A DNA stretch of 17,761 nt from JBBTVO01 sp038058335 (GTDB taxonomy: Bacteria > Patescibacteriota > Microgenomatia > Levybacterales > UBA12049), in the NCBI GenBank assembly GCA_038058335.1, contig JBBUBI010000009.1:1-17761 (forward strand). Reading direction: 5' to 3'. The notes under the pieces were generated by a model that worked only from the letters and a program-made list of their open reading frames with translations, was not told where the DNA came from and did not search any database. This document shows, one piece after another, positions 6,258-12,900 of this stretch (position 1 is its first letter; the number at the start of each line of letters is the position of its first letter). The position numbers and the translations under genes were made by a program.

Positions 6258-7518
6258 GTTAAAGGGATTACGAATTATAGTTTTAATTCTGATAATGTTC
6301 TTTGTCGGGTATTATTTTGGCACTCAAAAGATATCTCTTGAATGGAAAAATTATAAACCAATATTGTCTATAGCGAACAATCAACCGCCTCCAGGTGTGA
6401 ATGTGGATTTTGTAAACTTCTGGACAGTTTGGCAGGATGTTGAGAATAAGTATTACGACAAGACCAAAATCGATCCTCAGAAAATGCTCAATGGTGCGAT
6501 AACCGGAATGATCGGTACGCTTGAAGATCCTTACACCGTCTATCTTCCTCCGGTAAATAATACCAATTTCAAACAAGGAATGGCGGGAGAGTTTCATGGA
6601 ATCGGTGCTGAGCTTGGACTGAAAGAGAATAAGATAGTTGTAGTCTCACCGCTTTCTGAAAGCCCTGCGATAAAAGCCGGAGTTAAGCCAGAGGATGTGA
6701 TACTCAAGGTAGATGGAACTTCAACTCAGGGCTGGAGTATTGCTCAGGCAGTTGAGAAGATTCGCGGACCCAAAGGAACTCTGGTCACATTAAATATTCA
6801 GCACAAAAACGAAAAAAGTCCCAAGGACATTAGGATAACTCGTGATGTAATTACAGTCAAGAGTATTGATGGTGATGTGAAGAAAATAAAGGACGTAGCG
6901 AATATAAAAATTAGCGATAAATTAAAATCTAGCCAAGATGATGAGATTATGTATCTCAGGCTTACGCAATTTGGTGATCATACGAATAAAGACTGGAACG
7001 AGCTGATGACCCGGCTCAGTCTGAAAGTAACTGCAAATAAAAAATTCAAGGGAATAATTCTTGATCTTAGAAATAATCCCGGCGGATATCTTACTGATGC
7101 TGCTTTTATTTCGGCGGAGTTTATCAAACAAGGAGAGCCGGTTGTAATTCAGGAGACTGGTACTGGAGCGAAGACTACTTTGACTGCGGACCGCCATGGT
7201 TTATTTCTTACCCAGCCACTGATTATCCTTATAAATAAAGGAAGTGCCTCGGCAAGCGAGATTGTATCGGGTGCGATGCGGGATTACAAACGCGCAAAAT
7301 TAGTGGGTGAAACTTCTTTTGGAAAAGGCACAATTCAGCAGTCAGAAGACCTTGGCGGAGGTGCGGGAGTGCATATTACAATTGCAAAATGGCTTACACC
7401 GAAAGGCAATTGGGTTCATGGAAAGGGGCTTGAGCCGGATGTAAAAGTTGCGCTTGACTCCAAGGATCCTACCCGCGACACACAGCTTGAAAAAGCTATC
7501 GAAGAATTGGTAAAATAA
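6250..7518 (+). CDS. S41 C-terminal processing peptidase (CtpA/Prc type)
   Basis: The 422-aa protein has an N-terminal membrane segment (about 6-24: GLRIIVLILIMFFVGYYFG), so the bulk lies outside the cell. A PDZ domain spans about 113-185 (GIGAELGL ... GVKPEDVILKVDG). The S41 catalytic core follows with LDLRNNPGGYL (271-281) and GSASASEIVSGAM. The Ser-Lys dyad maps to S334 and K359 (SFGKGTIQ), with Q363 also conserved; the 25-residue spacing matches the family. These proteases cleave C-terminal regions of envelope proteins. Translation is probably coupled to the upstream barrel-sandwich gene through an 8-nt overlap. Confidence 0.93.
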   Translation: MNRLKGLRIIVLILIMFFVGYYFGTQKISLEWKNYKPILSIANNQPPPGVNVDFVNFWTVWQDVENKYYDKTKIDPQKMLNGAITGMIGTLEDPYTVYLPPVNNTNFKQGMAGEFHGIGAELGLKENKIVVVSPLSESPAIKAGVKPEDVILKVDGTSTQGWSIAQAVEKIRGPKGTLVTLNIQHKNEKSPKDIRITRDVITVKSIDGDVKKIKDVANIKISDKLKSSQDDEIMYLRLTQFGDHTNKDWNELMTRLSLKVTANKKFKGIILDLRNNPGGYLTDAAFISAEFIKQGEPVVIQETGTGAKTTLTADRHGLFLTQPLIILINKGSASASEIVSGAMRDYKRAKLVGETSFGKGTIQQSEDLGGGAGVHITIAKWLTPKGNWVHGKGLEPDVKVALDSKDPTRDTQLEKAIEELVK

Positions 7519-7583
7519 CCACATTCTAGTCTCCTAACGAATAATTTCTTTTTCTACTTTGCCAAGAGCATTTTTACTCAAGT

Positions 7584-7598
7584 CCACCTCTAAGGTGG
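7584..7598. repeat. REP-like palindrome upstream of the RAYT gene
   Basis: CCACCT-CTA-AGGTGG is a perfect 6-bp stem with a 3-nt loop, extended by a T-G wobble (7583/7599). It lies 39 nt before the transposase start. Its surroundings AAGTCCACCTCTAAGGTGGG match a copy inside murB at 19 of 20 positions. Confidence 0.75.
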
Positions 7599-7637
7599 GA
7601 TATTGACTTATTAGATTCATTTTATAACAATGAGTTA

Positions 7638-8312
7638 ATGCCTGGAAGAAAAATACCTCTCGTAAATAATGAATTTTATCATGTTTTCAATAAGGGAGTG
7701 GCATCATTGCCTACATTTACCAATGAAAAGGAATATCTGCGTGCAATTGAAGCAATGGATTATTACAGAAATTCTAATATTCCCTTAAAATTCACAAAAT
7801 TTTCCAATCTCTCTCTTAAGGAAAAAACAAAAAATTTAAATAAATTAGATGAACAATCAAATCGACTTGTTTTAATTGTTTCTTATTGTTTTATGCCCAA
7901 TCATTTTCATTTTCTATTAAAACAAGTAGTCGATGGGGGAATTTCGAAATTTGTCAGTAATTTTACGAATAGTTATACTCGATATTTCAATACTAAAAAT
8001 CAAAGAACAGGTCATTTATTTCAGGGCAAATTCAAATCGGTAAGAATTGAAAGCGAAGAGCAGCTTTTACACGTTTCTCGCTATATTCACCTAAATCCAT
8101 ATACGGCATATATAATCAAGAATCTCAAAGCTCTTGAAAAGTATCCTTACTCTTCCTTTCCGGAATATATCAGTATGGTTTCGGCAGGTATAACCGATAA
8201 GGAGATTGTTTTGTCGAACTTTAAGAATAAGCTGGAGTATAAAAATTTTGTTTTTGATAATTCAAATTATCAAAGGGAATTATCTACGATTAAAGATCAC
8301 CTTCTTGAATAA
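7638..8312 (+). CDS. REP-associated tyrosine transposase (RAYT, Y1/HUH)
   Basis: The 224-aa product has the HUH metal-binding motif in MPNHFHFLL (H89, H91) and the single-Tyr region NSYTRYFN, with Y113 or Y116 as nucleophile. The conserved GHLFQGKFKS and HLNPY motifs that mark RAYT/Y1_Tnp proteins follow. RAYTs are domesticated IS200/IS605 relatives that cut single-stranded DNA at REP palindromes. The ORF is intact. The N-terminus MPGRKIPLVNNEFYHVFNKG is the standard RAYT start. Palindromes lie on both sides (7584-7598 and 8380-8394) with further copies in murB, which supports a local RAYT-REP system. Confidence 0.9.
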   Translation: MPGRKIPLVNNEFYHVFNKGVASLPTFTNEKEYLRAIEAMDYYRNSNIPLKFTKFSNLSLKEKTKNLNKLDEQSNRLVLIVSYCFMPNHFHFLLKQVVDGGISKFVSNFTNSYTRYFNTKNQRTGHLFQGKFKSVRIESEEQLLHVSRYIHLNPYTAYIIKNLKALEKYPYSSFPEYISMVSAGITDKEIVLSNFKNKLEYKNFVFDNSNYQRELSTIKDHLLE

Positions 8313-8379
8313 AACTAAAGCTATTTGAGAAGTATCTTTTAGCTTGTTTTTATGGCTCACATCGTCATCACACATTAGC

Positions 8380-8394
8380 CCACCTTAGAGGTGG
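8380..8394. repeat. REP-like palindrome downstream of the RAYT gene
   Basis: CCACCT-TAG-AGGTGG mirrors the upstream copy: the loop TAG is the reverse complement of CTA, so the two copies face each other as inverted elements around the transposase. It lies 67 nt after the RAYT stop and 48 nt before murB. Confidence 0.75.
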
Positions 8395-8430
8395 ATACGC
8401 TAGCGACTGGTTAAACATCTTGCATTTTAA

Positions 8431-8436
8431 TATAAT
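8431..8436 (+). promoter_or_regulatory. -10 box TATAAT, leaderless promoter of murB
   Basis: A perfect TATAAT ends 6 nt before the murB ATG (8443). No Shine-Dalgarno motif precedes the gene and there is no good -35. It suggests that murB is transcribed on its own rather than from the RAYT gene. Confidence 0.6.
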
Positions 8437-8442
8437 ATTAAG

Positions 8443-9447
8443 ATGAAAATAAAACAAAACATTTCCCTTTCAGATTTTTCAAGTTTTAGAATCGGAGGAA
8501 ATGCGAAATTTTTTGCAGAGATTAACTCTCAGGAGGAGCTGATTGAAGTTTTAAAACAGTGGAGCGAGATTTCCAGAGACTTTTCCGACTCTGGAAAAAG
8601 AGTCCTTGTCCTTGGAGGCGGGACAAACATTTTGATAGATGATAAAGGTTTTGATGGACTAGTGATTCAGAATAAGATAAGAAATATTGAGAGTATGAAG
8701 ACGTTACAAAAGTCCACCTTTAAGGTGGGCGCGGGTGTTTTGATAAGTGATTTGCTGGATTATTGTATTGAAAATTCTCTTTCCGGGCTTGAATGGGCAG
8801 GTGGTTTGCCTGGGACTGTAGGCGGTGCGGTACGCGGGAATGCTGGAGCATTCGGCGGAGAAATAAAAGACGTAATCGAACAGGTCGAAAGCGTTGAATA
8901 TGAGTTAACCTACGAGGTTACAGAATCACCAACCTCGCAGGTTGGAAGAATTAAGAAAAGAACAAAGGGTGAATGTAAATTTGGATATAGGGAAAGTATT
9001 TTTAAATCAGAAAAAGAGAATGAAGTAATCTTAGGCGTTGAGCTTAGATTAACCTTGGGAAATAAAGAAGAGATTGAAAGAATAATCAATGAAAAGATTG
9101 AATACAGAAAACAAAAACACCCAAATATTAGTGATCGCCCAAATATCGGAAGTACTTTCAAAAATGTTCCCGTTGAGGATTTGCCGGAAAGCGTAAAGAG
9201 CGAATTTGAGAAAAATATCAAGACAGATCCGTTTCCGCTGCTTCCTGCAGTAAAACTTATCTCCGGCGCAGGCTTAGTAGGTCAAAGAGTAGGGGATATT
9301 GTGGTCTCCGAGATTCATCCGAATTATTTGATAAACTTGGGAAATGGCAAAAGCGAAGATGTTCTGAGATTAATATTTCAAATTAAAACTGCAGTATTCA
9401 AAAAATACAATGTAAAGCTCGAAGAAGAAATCTGCCTAATAACTTAA
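8443..9447 (+). CDS. murB: UDP-N-acetylenolpyruvoylglucosamine reductase
   Basis: The 334-aa flavoenzyme reduces UDP-GlcNAc-enolpyruvate to UDP-MurNAc in peptidoglycan synthesis. FAD-binding motifs are visible: SSFRIGGNAKFF (13-24), LVLGGGTNIL (55-64) and GLPGTVGGAVRGNAGAFGGE (121-140). Substrate residues Y182 and R183 sit in FGYRESIFK. The catalytic Ser is S237 (IGSTFKN) and the C-terminal Glu is E290 (SEIHPNYLINLG). The protein is unusual in having palindromic DNA in three coding places: residues about 43-52, 90-96 and 155-168. The last lies where MurB proteins normally have a short variable loop before the FGYR motif. The ORF remains intact and catalytic residues are present. Confidence 0.95.
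   Translation: MKIKQNISLSDFSSFRIGGNAKFFAEINSQEELIEVLKQWSEISRDFSDSGKRVLVLGGGTNILIDDKGFDGLVIQNKIRNIESMKTLQKSTFKVGAGVLISDLLDYCIENSLSGLEWAGGLPGTVGGAVRGNAGAFGGEIKDVIEQVESVEYELTYEVTESPTSQVGRIKKRTKGECKFGYRESIFKSEKENEVILGVELRLTLGNKEEIERIINEKIEYRKQKHPNISDRPNIGSTFKNVPVEDLPESVKSEFEKNIKTDPFPLLPAVKLISGAGLVGQRVGDIVVSEIHPNYLINLGNGKSEDVLRLIFQIKTAVFKKYNVKLEEEICLIT
8570..8597. repeat. 8-bp inverted repeat inside murB
   Basis: TTTCCAGA (8570-8577) and TCTGGAAA (8590-8597) are perfect reverse complements around a 12-nt loop. They encode the variable stretch before VLVLGGG. The geometry differs from the 3-nt-loop family, so it may be unrelated. Confidence 0.4.
8712..8730. repeat. REP-like palindrome in frame inside murB
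   Basis: CCACCT-TTA-AGGTGG (8714-8728), extended by a T-G wobble and a G-C pair, is nearly identical to the copy upstream of the RAYT gene. It encodes KSTFKVG (residues 90-96), the strand leading into the conserved VGAG motif. Confidence 0.75.
8906..8945. repeat. Tandem palindromes in frame inside murB
   Basis: TAACCT-ACG-AGGTTA (8906-8920) and CCAACCT-CGC-AGGTTGG (8929-8945) are two perfect stems of 6 and 7 bp, each with a 3-nt loop and the ACCT-NNN-AGGT core. Together they encode LTYEVTESPTSQVG (155-168), a loop that looks inserted relative to typical MurB. Confidence 0.7.
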
Positions 9448-9485
9448 ACTCTAAATTCGAATATCTAAAAACTAAACAATATCCA
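9446..9485 (+). repeat. Left inverted repeat flanking the four-helix-bundle gene
   Basis: This AT-rich stretch begins AAACTCTAAAT inside the murB stop codon and ends with CTAAACAATATCC. The reverse complement of 9866-9904 begins with the same eleven bases and ends CTAAACAATCC. The two are therefore imperfect inverted repeats of about 40 bp pointing toward the intervening gene. Confidence 0.55.
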
Positions 9486-9504
9486 AATAACAAATACGAA
9501 ATTA

Positions 9505-9864
9505 TTACTTAGATTTTTCAAGGATAGCTCCAAATATTTTCATAAGTTCGGTTGATTCATTAATTAAAAGTTTTTTCTCAGCCTCCGATTCGTTAGTAGG
9601 ATCCGAAAGTTCGAGCCAGTACCTACTTTCTTTAGCTTCTTTTTTTGAAATTTTTGCTCTCATTATGAAATCTTTCTTACTTAGAGATTCGTTTGCTTCT
9701 ATGTAGTTTGCTCCTACAGATCCTGAAGATCTAGCTAACTGTTTTCCATTTTCTATATTGGTGATTGTTCTTGGTAGTCTATTAACATAAGCATATACTC
9801 TTCTTGTAAAGCTTAAACATCTATCTTCTAAATCATACCGTCTATTGTTTGGTGTTTGATTCAT
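9505..9864 (-). CDS. Four-helix bundle protein (23S rRNA intervening-sequence type)
   Basis: The 119-aa protein matches the four-helix-bundle/IVS family. It shows YDLEDRCLSFTRRVYAYVNRL, then QLARSSGSVGANYIEANES, then MRAKISKKEAKESRYWLELS, with the hallmark RS.GS...N..E core. Relatives are encoded in 23S rRNA intervening sequences or act as accessory proteins of diversity-generating retroelements; their biochemical role is unsettled. No rRNA gene or reverse transcriptase is nearby. The gene is tightly bracketed by ~40-bp inverted repeats, the left one touching the murB stop codon, so it may be a small mobile cassette. No clear promoter or Shine-Dalgarno is seen. Confidence 0.85.
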   Translation of the reverse strand: MNQTPNNRRYDLEDRCLSFTRRVYAYVNRLPRTITNIENGKQLARSSGSVGANYIEANESLSKKDFIMRAKISKKEAKESRYWLELSDPTNESEAEKKLLINESTELMKIFGAILEKSK

Positions 9865-9865
9865 T

Positions 9866-9904
9866 GAGGATTGTTTAGAATTTCGGATTTAGTATTTAGA
9901 GTTT
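9866..9904 (-). repeat. Right inverted repeat flanking the four-helix-bundle gene
   Basis: This is the partner of 9446-9485. In reverse complement it shares AAACTCTAAAT at the outer end and CTAAACAAT near the inner end, with variable TAAAT/CGAA words between. It ends two bases from the gene's start codon. Confidence 0.55.
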
Positions 9905-9906
9905 GT

Positions 9907-9925
9907 CTTAAACCTTCGGTTTAAG
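9907..9925. repeat. Palindrome across the stop codon of the giant gene
   Basis: CTTAAACC-TTC-GGTTTAAG is a perfect 8-bp stem with a 3-nt loop. The TAA stop of the giant protein (9923-9921) lies in one arm. No T-tract follows on the minus strand, so it is not a standard terminator, although it could stabilise the 3' end. The core ACC-NNN-GGT recalls the other palindromes. Confidence 0.5.
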
Positions 9926-12900
9926 GTGCTACTTCTTTCTGGACTGTGGGCCTTCTCTTGATACTCTCAGGCGCATTGATTACAAAATCCGGTCGCTCTC
10001 TCACTGTAAGTACGGGGCACGCAGAGTTGTTCGTACATAGGCTTCTGTTGTTTACAAAATCTCCTCCTTGCCTTGCTGCATTTACCACCACAGCACCTGA
10101 GATATTCAATCTTTCATCTGAAATCGGACATACGGCTCCGCCTTCTAAGATAAAGCTTTTATCAGTTGAGAAATAGCCGTCTAGCTGAGAATCTGAGACA
10201 AGATATGTGTCGCCTACGCTGGGTTGGACATGAATATCTCCCTTCACAATAAACGTAACGCTCGATTTAGAGTTTGGTGGAATTGTAAAGCTCTGAGCGA
10301 ATATGAGATCTCCTGCCACCATAAATACTAATTTTTTGTTCGCGCCAAGTCCAAAACTAACAGGATTATTTATCTTGAGATTTTCATTAGTGCTAGTGCG
10401 ATAAATTGTGTTGTTTGCTAGGCTCCCTACACTTAGAGTACACTCAGTTGGGCCTAAGGCACCGCACTCAGAATTAGAAATCGTTTGCATAGCATATCCC
10501 TCGTTCCTAAATTTCCCTATCATGTAATCGTAAGAAGTTTTTAGAACCCCAGCTGAAGGGGAGTAGATGGAAGCTTTCGTGGCATCGGTGTTCCATACGT
10601 GCCAATTGGTTGGGTCTGAAGCAGCTTGTCCTAAGCCAAATTCATAACTTGTTCCTGTAAACACAACTCCATGGGTTCCTCCTGCTCCTATGAGAGTAGC
10701 GTATGCACCAGCGGAGGGATTCGTACAAGCGCTATTGGGCGTTGCTGGAATTAGATCTTCAAAAGGATCGTCAGGATCCTCATCGCGGATATCACACCCA
10801 ATACATTGATACCAAGATCCGGGAGGTTTAAATCCGAAATTAAGTCCTATTACATTATTTGCACCATTACAGCTTGCTCCAACCTTCGCTGCATACGCTC
10901 CTGCCGAGCAGCCACTTCCCACTATTACAGTGTGACTAGGAGGCGGCCCGTTCAAAGGGAAAGATGTCAGATGTCCCGATGGAACCGTACTGTTGTAAGT
11001 TATGGCGTACGTACCTTGCGATGCGGGTATTGAATAAGTTCCCGTACTTGAAATGCTTATCGTGCCTGATCCGCCGGTATCTTTTGCCCACGATATGCAA
11101 TTGGTGCAGGCAACATTTAGATTGGCATCGCCGGCATTATAGGTATCACTACTGTCATTGTCAATAACTCTATTGCCTGAAATAGTATACGGGGAAATTA
11201 ATCCAAAATCAGCTCCTGTGGCTCCCGGAGGAACTGTTTTTGAAATAGGATTGACGCAGGCAGGACTTAATGTATAACCACCACCGGGAATAGTAAGGGC
11301 TATATCATAAGTTCCCGCCGATAAAGTTGTAAAAGAATAACCAGGAGAAGTGGAGATAGAAGTGAGAGACGTTGGGGATGGAGAGACGATTAGATAAGCG
11401 GAATGTGAGCGCTGAGTTGCGGAGTCAACTCTTATCCCTGTTAAATCGGAAGGTACGGGAGCATCCCCATCATTGACATACACATAGCCGTCGTTTGCAT
11501 AATCTCCGACTTGCAAGCCCGAATAGAATAGTAGGGGGCCACTAGCTCCCCCTGCTGTAGTTCCTGCAATGTCTGCATACATTCCTATCCATAGGTTTTG
11601 ATCGGCTGAAACGCTGAAAGATGAAGGGAAAGTAAAAGTTACCGGTCCGGCACCTTGTGTGGTCGGAACAGAAACGCCATTACTAACTGCAATAAGGTTT
11701 TGCGGCAGAGAACTAACATTATCATAGACAACCATATAAACCGTAGCATTATTCGTACTTCCCTGTAGATATATACTTCCTTGAGATACAGATCCAGCTT
11801 CAGCAGCCGGAACTATAATTCTGGATAATCGAATACGATCGGATGTTCCAATACTACTACTGCCGGCAACGTCATATCCAAGATTTCTATTTCCGCTTTG
11901 ATTGATCAATGCTGCACCGGCGAAATTTTCTTCACCCGCATCCTGGACACAGTCGTTGTCGCTGTCTATAAAGACATTTCCTGAAATTGCAAAACCCGGG
12001 TCAGGTATAATTCCGAAATTGATACCGACTACATCCCATGTCACAACGTTTACGGTTCTGGGATTTACATAATTTGCGTTTGCCCCAGAATAGCTATATA
12101 CATATCCAGATGGGGGAGTAAGATTGATCGTGTGGCCCTGATTTTCGGCAAAACCCGAGATAGTATAATTTCCGCCGGTTAATGTCCTATTTGAGCTTGT
12201 GCCACCATTGACAGACATCGAAACCGGTGTGCCGGGATAAGGAGATTCTGTTCCATTTTTAATTCCATCATTTGCCGTACCTCCTCCTGCCCCGTTATCT
12301 ATAAATATAGTCCCTGAGATTGAGTGAGTAGGTATTGTTAGCAATGGGACGTTGATGTCTGCGTTGGGTCCGAGAGTAAATGTCTTTGAGTCCGGATAAT
12401 TTATAGGATCTTCTAGTTCATACAAGTTTGTATCATAGTCAATGGCTGCATACCATGTTCCTGACGCAAGAGGGCCTGATGTGTAGGATCCGCCACCTGC
12501 AAAGTAGCTATTAAAGTTACCGCCTATGGGGTCTCCGATAGTTGCAAATCGCCATGGAGCAGGATATGTCTCGCCACAGTCCTGGATTTTATTGTGATAA
12601 CATGGTCCCGCCCCTTCGTCTAAATAGGCATGTATGTAAATGGTATAGGATGGAGCAGGGGTAGGGGTGACCCCTGATAATCTTATACCGAAGTTTATGT
12701 CGGTTACGGGTGCTGATGCTACCGCAACTGTTCTNNNNNNNNNNNNNNNNNNNNNNNNNNNNNNNNNNNNNNNNNNNNNNNNNNNNNNNNNNNNNNNNNN
12801 NNNNNNNNNNNNNNNNNNNNNNNNNNNNNNNNNNGTGCATACAGGGAGGCTCGCGATAGAACCAGCTAAATACTGATATATTTTTGTTGCGTCACCTGAG

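Noticed and set aside
7584..8945. CRISPR array from recurring palindromes
   Set aside because: The copies are only 15-17 nt, irregularly spaced, in both genes and spacers, with no cas genes.
9505..9864. Diversity-generating retroelement accessory (avd) role
   Set aside because: There is no reverse transcriptase or template/variable repeat pair in the window.
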